Source: Pedobacter sp. ASV28
GTDB taxonomy: Bacteria > Bacteroidota > Bacteroidia > Sphingobacteriales > Sphingobacteriaceae
Reading direction: 5' to 3'
DNA length: 64,000 nt
NCBI RefSeq assembly: GCF_016428855.1
Contig: NZ_JAELTN010000003.1
Span: 81,348 to 145,347 of the forward strand
In this document: in pieces, positions 53,818 to 62,800 of the stretch
Layout of the letters: the number at the start of each line of letters is the position of its first letter
Numbering within the stretch: position 1 is the stretch's first letter
The notes under the pieces: model-generated
What the model saw: only the letters and a program-made list of their open reading frames with translations
Told to the model about the DNA's origin: nothing
Databases searched by the model: none
Made by a program: the position numbers and the translations under genes

Positions 53818-56469
53818 TTAGTAGTTGAAGGTAGCCTTTAACATGGCCACTCGTCCTGGAATTTCGTAAATGCCAGAGGTAAGAGAGTTAGCCGATACGG
53901 AAATGGCTTCGAACCTTTTTACATTGGCCAAATTGGTCATGCCAAATTCAAGGTCTGTTTTGAGTTTTTGTATTTTGTACCTTACGTTAAGGTCGGCAAA
54001 GAGATAATTTAGGTTTGGCTGACTTGATTGGTGGGTGAAGATATGTTCTGCCGAACAGCTCACAAAAACCGATTTTAATAAGGTTAATGTTAGTCCAGAT
54101 TGCTGCCTAAGCTGTTGGTAATTGGTGCTGATACCATTGCCGGCCGAAGTTTTGTTTCTGCTATTGGAAAATGTACCACTATAAGTGAAATTCATGAATT
54201 TGGTCAGCTTGGCCTCTATGCCTGCCTTATATATGAAGTTTTGCGACTCAAAGGGAAGGAGCTGGTTGTTCTGTAATTGTTCATATTGATTTTGGCTGAA
54301 GGCAAAACCCGCATTTACGGTACTTTTTAGGGTGAACAGGTATTTGCTCAGGCCACTGTTAAGTGATAGGCTTTTTATTTGATTGGATAAGGGTAGGACT
54401 ATACGTTCCTGTATATTATTGGTGAGTGTATAGGAAGAAATGGTGTTTAAGTTTGTAGTGCTATAAGACATGCTAATGTTACCAAACAACATTTTCATTG
54501 CCTTACGGAAATTGAACGACCCACCAAAACTATGTGTTGAGTTTTCCGATACAGGAGCATTATTGGCAAAAAGAGAACGATAATTTCTGAGGATGGTGCC
54601 ACTATATACATCATCAATACCACCTAGGTTATTCTTGAAGGCATAAAATGCACTTACATAGTTTTCTGGACTGGTTAGGTATTTTAGATTGATGGAAGGG
54701 TTGATGAAATACCTGTCCAAGCTGCTGTCGGTAGCATGTTCGCGATCTTCATATTGAATGTGGTTATAACTTAAGGGAATACGTAAGCTGGTCGTTAGTT
54801 TTTCCCCAGTATATTCATATATTCCCTCTGCATATAGCTTTGATTTAAACCAATCAAGGTCGTTGGCCATGCGCTGCGAAGTGAGTTCGGTCGTTTGATC
54901 GTTCTGTATTTTATATAAAGATGAGTTGAGGTTTTGTTGTTGAATGCTGAAGCCTGCTCTATAGGTTTGTACAAATTTTCCGCTTGGGAAAGCCATAGAA
55001 ACATAGTTGTTGTTAAACCAAGTAGGCAATTTAATGTATTGGTTTAGTCCAGCATAAGGTTGGCCATTGTTCAAAATATCTTCATTTAACCCCGGTCTGA
55101 TATTTAAGGTTTCGGGCTGTGTGCTTCTATTTAAGGTAGAGGAAAAATGGAATATGTTATTTGATTTTAATTTTTTTCTATAACTGAAATCATTGGATAA
55201 ATTAAGTGCATCCTGTTTTAGAGATTGGAAAGCACCTATACCATTGATAAATACATTGGAATTAGTCCGATAGGGAAGATACTCGGCCATAAAAGCATTG
55301 TTGAGAAAATAGCCATCCGTATTTGCGTTTAAGGTAAGCTGTGCCTTTAGTTTTTGAGGGTTAATATAGTTGTTCTGGTTTTCTTGGTAGCTAATGGTCT
55401 GTCCCCCCAAGTAAGTTTCAGAAAATTTATGATATTCCTGTCTTCTTTGGTCATATAGGTAAGAAACATTGGCCCTGAGCTGCAGGTCGTTGTTGAACTT
55501 GAAGAGGTTGTTTAGATTGGCCTGTCCGGCCTTGTTGAACAAGGTGCGGCTTTGGGGTAGGGTAGGTACCCCTGCTGCTCCGGCAGAAAGAAAATTGCTT
55601 GGTCTGTTGTTCTCTGTGGCCGCAGGATTAAAAGAGGTAAGGTCTATACCAGGATCTATACCAATATTGTTGCCCTTTAGGTTATTCAGAAATTTCACCT
55701 TTTTATTGAACAACATGGCATTGGCATTGGCATCAAACCTTTCTGGCGTGCCTACGCCAGCCTTAATGTCGCCCATTACCTTTAGTTTGGCTTCGTCCTT
55801 TATCACTAGATTTAAGGCTACGGCATCGCTAGTGTTGTTTTTGCGCAGCATTTTAATGGGCTGATCGTTTTCAATCACCTGAACTTTATCAACCGCACCA
55901 TGGGGAATGCTTTTGGTACCAATGCCATATTTGTCTTCTAGTAAATTGTCGCCATCAATATAAAGGTTAGATACATCCTTGCCATTATAGCTGATCTTTC
56001 CATTTTCGGCCACTTCTATGCCTGGCATCTTTTTTAGCACATCGCCAATGCTTCTGTCTTGTTTGTCGGAAAAGTCGGAAGTCTTATAATTCAGCGTATC
56101 CCCATTAGCACTCAGCCTTGGCCTGTTCTTAACCTCAACCGTTTTCAAACTGATTTCACTCTCTGCTAAACTCACCTCATAGGTCTTGTTCAGTTCGGTA
56201 ATGGGAATGATCTTTTTCTCAAAACCTAAAATGCTAAATTCTATGTTTATTCCAGTTTCTGTTTCAGTAACGTTTAGGGTAAAATCACCTTTCTCATTAC
56301 TTCTGGAGAAAGTAAGGATATTGCCCTCTTTATCTTTTAAGCTTACCATTACCGATGCCAAAGGTTTAGCTTGCTGGTCCCTTATTTTTCCTTTTACCTG
56401 TTGTTGGGCGTATACTTTAGCTATACCGATAAAGAGCAGTATAGCTAAAAAAAGTGGTGCCTTTTTCAT
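53818..56469 (-). CDS. TonB-receptor-like outer-membrane beta-barrel protein
   Basis: This 883-residue protein has a signal peptide ending near VYAQ (residue 21). An N-terminal carboxypeptidase-regulatory-like domain follows (QVKGKIRDQQAKPLASVMVSL). A plug-like segment has RSIGDVLKKMPGIEVAENGK and ISYNGKDVSNLYIDGDNLLED. A long barrel ends RVAMLKATFNY. It belongs to the Bacteroidota outer-membrane beta-barrel family that lies next to GLPGLI genes and lacks SusD. The transported ligand is unknown. It starts 25 nt after the GLPGLI gene on the same strand, so the two form an operon ending at a strong terminator. Confidence 0.88.
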   Translation of the reverse strand: MKKAPLFLAILLFIGIAKVYAQQQVKGKIRDQQAKPLASVMVSLKDKEGNILTFSRSNEKGDFTLNVTETETGINIEFSILGFEKKIIPITELNKTYEVSLAESEISLKTVEVKNRPRLSANGDTLNYKTSDFSDKQDRSIGDVLKKMPGIEVAENGKISYNGKDVSNLYIDGDNLLEDKYGIGTKSIPHGAVDKVQVIENDQPIKMLRKNNTSDAVALNLVIKDEAKLKVMGDIKAGVGTPERFDANANAMLFNKKVKFLNNLKGNNIGIDPGIDLTSFNPAATENNRPSNFLSAGAAGVPTLPQSRTLFNKAGQANLNNLFKFNNDLQLRANVSYLYDQRRQEYHKFSETYLGGQTISYQENQNNYINPQKLKAQLTLNANTDGYFLNNAFMAEYLPYRTNSNVFINGIGAFQSLKQDALNLSNDFSYRKKLKSNNIFHFSSTLNRSTQPETLNIRPGLNEDILNNGQPYAGLNQYIKLPTWFNNNYVSMAFPSGKFVQTYRAGFSIQQQNLNSSLYKIQNDQTTELTSQRMANDLDWFKSKLYAEGIYEYTGEKLTTSLRIPLSYNHIQYEDREHATDSSLDRYFINPSINLKYLTSPENYVSAFYAFKNNLGGIDDVYSGTILRNYRSLFANNAPVSENSTHSFGGSFNFRKAMKMLFGNISMSYSTTNLNTISSYTLTNNIQERIVLPLSNQIKSLSLNSGLSKYLFTLKSTVNAGFAFSQNQYEQLQNNQLLPFESQNFIYKAGIEAKLTKFMNFTYSGTFSNSRNKTSAGNGISTNYQQLRQQSGLTLTLLKSVFVSCSAEHIFTHQSSQPNLNYLFADLNVRYKIQKLKTDLEFGMTNLANVKRFEAISVSANSLTSGIYEIPGRVAMLKATFNY

Positions 56470-56494
56470 AACTTATGGTTAGTTCGGTGTGCGC

Positions 56495-57439
56495 TTACTT
56501 CTTCTCTGGTAGTTCTATTGGATTATTCACTACAATTTTCTTTGTAGTGCCTGGACCAGCATTTACGGTGGCAGTTCTGGTAACATTGGCGCTCATGCTT
56601 CTACTGCCTAATTGCGCATTCATAAAACCCTGAGGATCTTTATCGCGAGCTTCCTTAAGCTTATCTATCTCTTTTTGTGTCGTTTTTATGGCATCGGTAG
56701 GTAGCTTGATTTCATTGCCCAAATAGCTAGCGCCATCCATACCACCAAATTTTACCACACCTGTGCCCCCATTTGCCATGGTAACTGTTTGTTCGGTTTC
56801 TTTGGCTTGCTCTGCTTCGGTAACCTTGTCTATACCCGCAAACTGAAATTTAACTTCATTTTTTGCATCATATGCTTCAATAATAAGCCCTGGTAGACCG
56901 TTTAGCTTCCATGGCCCACTTTGAAATGGTAATTCTGGCGCAAACCATGCTGTCCAATTTCTTCCCTTAAAATAGGCGGTGGCTTTTTGGCATTTAACAC
57001 CAGAGAAGCTAGCCGTGTCTTTGGCAATTTTCCAGTTGATTTTAGGGGCAGTTTCTTCTATCAGGTAATTGCTTAATATTCTTTCTTTGGTATAAAATTT
57101 GTTTTCATTGGCAAAATAAAAGTAATCTACAGAAGTGACAGGTTTTGAAGCGATTCTTGGAATGGTGATGCTGCCAGATATGCCCGCTTGGTTTTTGATC
57201 TGCTCTTCTAGTTGTTTTCGCAGTTCAAAGTCTCTATTGATCTTGTCGTAGCTGGTATATACAGAAGCATTTTTACCAATAACCAGCAGCATGTTTTCAG
57301 TGTAGAATTTTTCTCTTTCTGTAGTGTCCTGCATATGAGAGAAAGTATATCTTACTCTGGCTATTGCCTTATCGGTGCTTTGTGCAAATGTTGCGGCGCT
57401 CATCAAGATCGCAATTAAAGTGTTTAAGATGGTCTTCAT
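56495..57439 (-). CDS. GLPGLI-family secreted protein
   Basis: This 314-residue protein from ATG 57439 (MKTILNTLIAILMSAATFAQ, a signal peptide) has an in-frame ATG four codons upstream, which is less likely. The family signature GLPGLI is in GPWKLNGLPGLIIEAYDAKN at roughly residues 180-200. It also has the preceding FSGVKCQKATAYFKGRNWTAWF block with a conserved Cys. The protein is periplasmic or surface-located and the family has no known biochemistry. It is paralogous to the frameshifted gene just upstream. A TACGA/TCGTA dyad lies 24 nt before the start. Confidence 0.88.
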   Translation of the reverse strand: MKTILNTLIAILMSAATFAQSTDKAIARVRYTFSHMQDTTEREKFYTENMLLVIGKNASVYTSYDKINRDFELRKQLEEQIKNQAGISGSITIPRIASKPVTSVDYFYFANENKFYTKERILSNYLIEETAPKINWKIAKDTASFSGVKCQKATAYFKGRNWTAWFAPELPFQSGPWKLNGLPGLIIEAYDAKNEVKFQFAGIDKVTEAEQAKETEQTVTMANGGTGVVKFGGMDGASYLGNEIKLPTDAIKTTQKEIDKLKEARDKDPQGFMNAQLGSRSMSANVTRTATVNAGPGTTKKIVVNNPIELPEKK

Positions 57440-57462
57440 ATTTTTAAGCATTTGTTAAATTT

Positions 57463-57479
57463 CTACGAAATTCTCGTAG
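57463..57479 (-). promoter_or_regulatory. BlaI-type half-site dyad before GLPGLI gene
   Basis: CTACGA (57463-57468) and TCGTAG (57474-57479) form an inverted repeat with 5-nt spacing, the same spacing as the TACGA/TCGTA half of the blaI operator. It lies between two GLPGLI genes, 24 nt before the second, so it may control an internal promoter. Confidence 0.55.
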
Positions 57480-57521
57480 GTAAAGGGTGTTGTTTTTTAA
57501 TAATTATTTAAGGGTTGTTTG

Positions 57522-58417
57522 TTACTTGTCTTTTAGTTCGATAGGGTTATTGAAGGTGTTGATGTTATTGGTCGGTGCTGTAGATGGACCTGAAACTCTT
57601 TTGAAGCTGCCCAGGCCCATAGCAGCCATTTGTGCATTGGCAAAGCCTATCGGGTCTTTGGCTCTTGCTGCCTTTAAGCGGTTTAGCTCTTCTCTGGTTG
57701 TTTTTACGGCATTATTGGGAATGCTAATTTCTTTGCCTATTAATTCGGTCTCTAATTGCATATCGCTTTTATTGGTTTTTACAGTAAGATCTTTAGGCTC
57801 TACCATCTCAAATCCACCAAATAGAAACTGAACTTCTTTTTTTTCGTCATAAGCTTCTATAATTAATCCGGGTAGGCCTGTTAGCTTCCAGGGACCATTT
57901 TGGAAAGGCATGTCTGGTGCAAACCAGGCGATCCATTTTCGCCCCTTAAAATTGGCCATCGCTTTTGACATTTTATACCAGAAATACTCAAAGTATCTTT
58001 AATTATATTCCATCCAATTTTTGGGATGTCTTCTTCTGTAAGGTAGTTGGTGCCCATGGGCTCTAAGGTATAAAGCTTGTTTTCTGTATTGAAGAAGTAA
58101 AAATCCTCTCCAATGGTTCTTTTACGTTTAGATCCATCAATATGAAGGCCATCTAAAGAACCTCCATTGTTTCTTACTTGCTCGTTTACCTGTTTTCTGA
58201 AGTTTATATTTTGGGTAACCTTTAGATTGCTGGTGAACATCGAGGCATTTTTGCCAATGAGCAAAAGCATTTCTTCTGTGTAAGGTTTGCTTCTGTTATT
58301 GGTATCACGAATATGGATCAAATTGTATTTTACTTTTGCAATCGCCATTTCTGCTTTTTGAGCAAAGACGCAAATGCTAATCAGTAAAAAGGCGAGGATA
58401 GTTAAAGATCTTTTCAT
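57522..58417 (-). pseudogene. GLPGLI-family gene interrupted by a 1-nt frameshift
   Basis: The first part (58417 down to about 57966) has a signal peptide (MKRSLTILAFLLISICVFAQ) and family sequence up to LSISGIKCQK. In that frame translation then runs into unrelated residues and stops at 57881. The rest (AMANFKGRKWIAWFAPDMPF...GPWKLTGLPGLIIEAYD, ending at 57522) is in the other frame. The intact paralog at 56495-57439 shows both parts joined as CQKATAYFKGRNWTAWFAPELPF. One A is missing from the run at 57963-57966 (T on the plus strand); a fifth A would restore the frame. The cause could be a true mutation, a homopolymer sequencing error or, less likely, recoding by -1 slippage. The reconstructed protein would be about 298 residues. 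Confidence 0.85.
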
Positions 58418-58434
58418 ATTCTTTGTTTTAAACT

Positions 58435-58460
58435 TTCGTAAAACTACGAATTATTCGTAA
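58435..58460 (-). promoter_or_regulatory. GLPGLI promoter with triple BlaI-type operator
   Basis: In plus-strand coordinates, half-sites TCGTA (58436-58440), TACGA (58445-58449) and TCGTA (58455-58459) have the same 4- and 5-nt spacing as the blaI operator. On the minus strand the central dyad overlies TAGTTTTA (58446-58439), equivalent to the TATATTTA -7 element of blaI. The start codon is 18 nt downstream of the site. Confidence 0.7.
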
Positions 58461-58703
58461 TTATAAAAAAGTTTTAACAGTTTTTAACTATAGGGGCAGT
58501 AATTTTTTTTAGAAAGCAATTTTAAAGCATTATTAAGCGACATAAGTTTCACTTTCGTTCATGGTCTTCATGTCTCGCTGTAGGTTGTTTACCATAGTCA
58601 TTTGTTCAATTTGGTTTAGCTTAGTCTTAAACCTACGAGGTTTAAAAAAAATAAATGAACAATTGAGCCCATGAACTGCTCCATAAAAAAAATCGCTACG
58701 CTA

Positions 58704-58734
58704 TTGTGTTTGAAAAAGAATTGTTCTATATTTG
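58704..58734 (+). promoter_or_regulatory. rplU-rpmA promoter
   Basis: TATATTTG at 58727-58734 is a perfect -7 element, with TTG at 58704-58706 at 20-nt spacing. Transcription should begin near 58741, giving a leader of about 38 nt for rplU. Confidence 0.7.
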
Positions 58735-58778
58735 CACCTCGATAAAAAATTAAATAGAAATAAATTAATTATTTAACA

Positions 58779-59090
58779 ATGTACGCAATAGTAAATATAG
58801 CAGGGCAACAATTCAAAGTTGCAAAAGACCAGCACCTTTTTGTACACCGTTTACAAGGAGATGAGGGCGCTAGTATTGAATTTGACAATGTATTGTTGGT
58901 TGATAATGGTGGCAAGATTTCTGTAGGTGCGCCTGCGGTAAAAGGAGCTAAGGTTTCAGCTAAAATCGTGTCTCATTTAAAAGGTGATAAAGTAATCGTT
59001 TTCAAAAAGAAACGTAGAAAAGGTTACAAAAAGAAAAATGGTCACCGCCAGTTATTCACTAAAATCCAGATTGAGAGTATCACTCTGTAG
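58779..59090 (+). CDS. rplU: Large ribosomal subunit protein bL21
   Basis: This 103-residue protein has the typical start [20 protein letters not shown] and the C-terminal basic motif [20 protein letters not shown] that binds 23S rRNA. Length and sequence are standard. It is first in the classic rplU-rpmA operon, with rpmA 58 nt downstream. Confidence 0.97.
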   Translation: MYAIVNIAGQQFKVAKDQHLFVHRLQGDEGASIEFDNVLLVDNGGKISVGAPAVKGAKVSAKIVSHLKGDKVIVFKKKRRKGYKKKNGHRQLFTKIQIESITL

Positions 59091-59148
59091 TTAAAAATTT
59101 TGTTAAATTGTAAGGTTGGTTTTCCAATTCTTTAAAATATAAAGTAAA

Positions 59149-59553
59149 ATGGCACATAAAAAAGGAGCCGGTAGTTCGAAGAACGGACGTGAATCGCATA
59201 GTAAACGTTTAGGTATTAAAATTTTTGGTGGTCAAGAAGCTATCGCTGGCAACATCATTGTTCGTCAACGTGGCACTAAACACCATCCTGATAAAGGTGT
59301 GGGTATTGGCAAAGATCATACTTTATTTGCTTTGGTACCAGGTATCGTTGTTTTCAAAAAGAAGCATGATAACAAATCTTTTGTATCGGTATTGCCTAAA
59401 GTAGAAGACGCGGCACCAGTTAAAAAAGAAGCAGCTCCTAAAGCTGAAGCTAAAAAAACTGCTGCCCCTAAGAAAGCTGCTGCTCCTAAAGCAGAAAAAG
59501 CGCCTGCTAAGAAAGAAGCTAAAACTGAAAATGTAGCAGAAACTGCTGAATAA
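59149..59553 (+). CDS. rpmA: Large ribosomal subunit protein bL27 with long Ala/Lys-rich tail
   Basis: This 134-residue protein has the conserved bL27 core ([20 protein letters not shown] through [13 protein letters not shown], about 85 residues), whose N-terminus reaches the peptidyl-transferase centre. The core begins directly with MAHKKGAGS, so there is no Firmicutes-type cleavable N-terminal extension. About 45 residues rich in Ala, Lys, Pro and Glu follow (repeats of AAPK, APKAEK, KKEA), a disordered basic tail beyond the usual bacterial length. A strong terminator follows 20 nt after the stop. Confidence 0.96.
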   Translation: MAHKKGAGSSKNGRESHSKRLGIKIFGGQEAIAGNIIVRQRGTKHHPDKGVGIGKDHTLFALVPGIVVFKKKHDNKSFVSVLPKVEDAAPVKKEAAPKAEAKKTAAPKKAAAPKAEKAPAKKEAKTENVAETAE

Positions 59554-59572
59554 GACGTTAAAACAATATTAG

Positions 59573-59608
59573 AAAAAATCCCTTGGTTATTCCAAGGGAT
59601 TTTTTTTA
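59573..59608 (+). terminator. Intrinsic terminator of rplU-rpmA
   Basis: AAAAAATCCCTTGG (59573-59586) pairs with CCAAGGGATTTTTT (59592-59605) over a 5-nt loop, followed by more T. Confidence 0.92.
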
Positions 59609-59769
59609 TGCTATATTTTCTCCTAATGGGTTGGTTGGTTGGTTGGTTCACTATTTCATTACGCTCCTACATCGTCATCTCGATCGTATTGGAGAGATTT
59701 AACAACTTAGATGGTCGTACAGAACGAATGACAAGGATCTATGAAGTTGGTTGGTTAGAGGTTTCAAAT

Positions 59770-59819
59770 AAAAAGCTGTCCAAAAAGTTTTTGTTATTCT
59801 ACTTTTGGACAGCTTTTTT
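59770..59819. terminator. Bidirectional-looking terminator near 3' end of TPR/DUF3857 gene
   Basis: AAAAAGCTGTCCAAAA (59770-59785) and TTTTGGACAGCTTTTT (59803-59818) form a 16-bp stem with a 17-nt loop. A-runs and T-runs on both sides make it usable for the minus-strand gene that ends at 59844. Between the two terminators (59629-59648) is a short (GGTT)5 tandem repeat. Otherwise the 290-nt gap is empty. Confidence 0.8.
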
Positions 59820-59843
59820 ATGGATTGCTAAAAAATCTTGTTA

Positions 59844-62800
59844 CTATTTAATGGCCAACTGCTGGTGATCGGATTCTGCAACTTTCTTATAAAGGGCATT
59901 AAATTCGTTTACCTTTTCTTTTGTGACAAAATCTTTCTTGAAAATGAGCTCACGATTGATGACTACTTTATTGCCAATCAATGTACTATTGAGTGTGTAG
60001 GTGAAGTAATCGTTGTCAATAGAAAGAGGTTTAACAGCCTCTATAAGTTTTTTTCCAACTGGTAATACCAGATTGATCTGTTCATTATTTTTATCGCTCC
60101 AGAAAAGCTGTGTAAGGTCAATGCCAAAATGCCTAGGATCTGTTACGGTAAGCGAAGATGCTGCTACTGCAGTTGTCCACGGTAAAGAAAAAATAGACAT
60201 CCCGGCCACTGGCTTGCATACTTTTAACAGCTTGTAAGACGAGATAGCCTTTAAAGTGTCTGATTGGGCCAATTTTGGGTCAAGATTGGTAAAGCTCAGG
60301 GAAACCGCTTCGTTTTCTGGATATTCATAAGAAAGATGTTCTTTCATCTTCTTCAGCTGGTCTTTATTGGAAAGATGCCTATAGCTATTCCTGATCATGC
60401 TTGCGGATGCTCCGGTACAAAAGTTGCTTTCGTTGATGATCATATCATTATCCTTAATTACAATGTGGTTTACATAATTTACATGATTGCTCACACGATT
60501 TGAAGGATTAAGTTTGGAAAGTAAATTGGTATTGGTGTTGATTTCTAATATAGGCGAATTGAGGTCGCTGTTATAGAATGAGGTAAATGGTAGTGAGCTA
60601 GAAGTAAGCTCAACAAAATAATCCTTACCATTTATTTTTGCTTTTGCAATACAATGGTTAAAATCTATACTTGGTAAAAGTAAGGTATGTTGTCCATTAT
60701 CTCTTGTTTTTACCAAAACCAATTCAGCATCGATGCCTACTTCTTTGCACATGGCAAGAAATAAGGTAGAAACGTCTTTACAGTCTCCTATACGAGTGTT
60801 AATGACCGTGGCCGGATTTTGAGGCACGATACCACTTTGTCTAAATGATACGGAACTGTAGGCGATATTTTGTGTGATATAGTGGTATATCTTGCGTATT
60901 TTTTGTAGATCATTTAATTTTTGTCCGGCAAATAATTCATTTACAAGTGTTTTGATCTCGTAGCTGCTTCTTGCTTTCGCCGTAGCGATATTGTGATACC
61001 AATTTGCTACAAAATTCCAGTCTGGAATAGTCGATATATAAAGAATATTTGTTACATCGTCCATAGGAGGCATTTTATCTTCATATAATAAAGCGCTTTG
61101 GTTCTTTGCTTCCCAAGTATAAAGATCAAATTCATCTGCACTTGTTTTTTTAGCCTCTATGGCTGTTTTAGAAAACTTAAAGTTAAACTTCTTGTTCTTG
61201 CTGATGAGTAAGGAATATTTGGTATTGACATAAGGGTTGCCATGGGTGAAATAAAAAGAATCCCAAAAATGAGAAGCCAAACTACCCACATTGTAGTTTC
61301 GTAACTTGTACCTAATGTTAATCACATCACCTACTTCCAGATTGGTGAAAACCAGGTTGTTTTTATTCTGTTCGGCTGGTGTTTTTGTGCCGTTTGGCTT
61401 AATGGTTTCTGCTACTTCTATAGATAGCGACTGGTCATTATCATAGGGGATAGCATATTCTTTCAATTCTTCAAGTCCTTTCTGCGTCAATATTTTGGTG
61501 ATATAGAAATGCTTTTCCTCAGAGCCACCATCTTCGTATACCACGGTTTGCACTTCTTCATTTAGGATCACCACATGGTCATCTGGATAATCCTGCAATT
61601 TAGGCGCATTCTTGATCAGGTTCGCTACGTCTGGCTGTTCGAAATAGTCGAATACATTCTTGCTTTTTTTCAGCTTGCGCAGGCTTTCTATGGCATCATA
61701 GTTATTGGGATTTAGGGCAAGACATTTTTTGTAAGCCTCTTCTGCTTTAGCAGTTTCTTTTTTTGCTTCATAAATCAAACCCAACATTTTGTAGTAATGG
61801 CTTTGGCTGGGTGCAAGTGCTATCGCCTTTGATAGATATTCTTCAGCCTTATCGTATTTTTGTAGGTCATAATAATTTTCCGCCAGGTCGCGATAAATTC
61901 CACCTCCAACCGGATCATCCTTAATTTCCTGTAAATAAACCTCCACACCAGATTTTACATCTCCTTTATTTAAATACGAAGTGGCAAGGAATTTTGCGTA
62001 TTCGTAATCGTCGTTTTCGCTCACATATTTTTTAATGATCTGGTTGGCCTGTGCATTCTTTTTAACTTCTTTTTCTATGATATACTTAATGTAGGCAAAT
62101 GATTTGTTATCTGGCCATTTTTTATAGGCCTTTTCTACTAAAGCGATTGTTTTCTCATGTTCATTTCTCTTGCCAGCCAGTTTAATTTTTTTGGCTATGA
62201 CATCTTCATTCTCACCATATCTTTTTTCTAATTTGTTGATCACTTCATCTACTTTATTATAGTCCTGTTGATTAAGATAGTCATTGAACAATAACTGTAG
62301 GGCATAGGTGCTTTCTGGGTCGGCTGTTTTGATATTTTCCTGCAAAGTTTCTACACCAGTTCTATTGTCTTCTTTAGAGTGCAATAGAATCATTAAGGTA
62401 TTTAGATAGGTGCTTTCTGGAAATTTACTTTTTAGCTTTTCCAATATATTTCGTGATTCGAAAATAATATCATCCCTTAAATAGAGTTTTGCTAATAATA
62501 AATGGTTAAGGTAGTTATTGCTGTCGGCAGCCACTAGTTTTTGAAAATAAGCATAAGCTTTAGGAATAACGGGTTGAGCAGTAAAATCCTTTTCTTTTTT
62601 ATAGGCCTGATATTCGTTAACACTAGTTAGGTCTTGTATAGGATGTCCATCTTTATCTGTAATCCTGAGTAGGAAATTCGAATTATTGGCATAACTTTCG
62701 CCAATTTGAACCAGAATTCTATTGTAACCTGTATGGAGTTTCAGTGTAGAGATGTAGGAATCTAGATCATTGTTTCGCTCTTCAGCTTGCGAAATGATAA

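Larger units (their letters stand above)
58418..58778. other. Intergenic stretch between divergent GLPGLI and rplU genes
   Basis: The stretch holds the BlaI-type operator next to the minus-strand gene, a partial copy of an AAACCTACGAGGTTT palindrome near 58630-58646, and the rplU promoter near 58704-58734. No gene is visible on either strand. Confidence 0.6.

Noticed and set aside
57960..57970. Programmed -1 frameshift in the GLPGLI gene
   Set aside because: The site lacks an X-XXY-YYZ slippery heptamer and no downstream pseudoknot is evident. A one-base deletion in an A-run is simpler.
59629..59648. Tandem (GGTT)5 as phase-variable repeat
   Set aside because: It lies between two terminators, outside any gene or promoter, so length change would have no obvious effect.
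59608..60065. Plus-strand open frames after the rpmA terminator
   Set aside because: They consist of a (GGTT)5 repeat, a terminator hairpin and the antisense of the TPR/DUF3857 gene.
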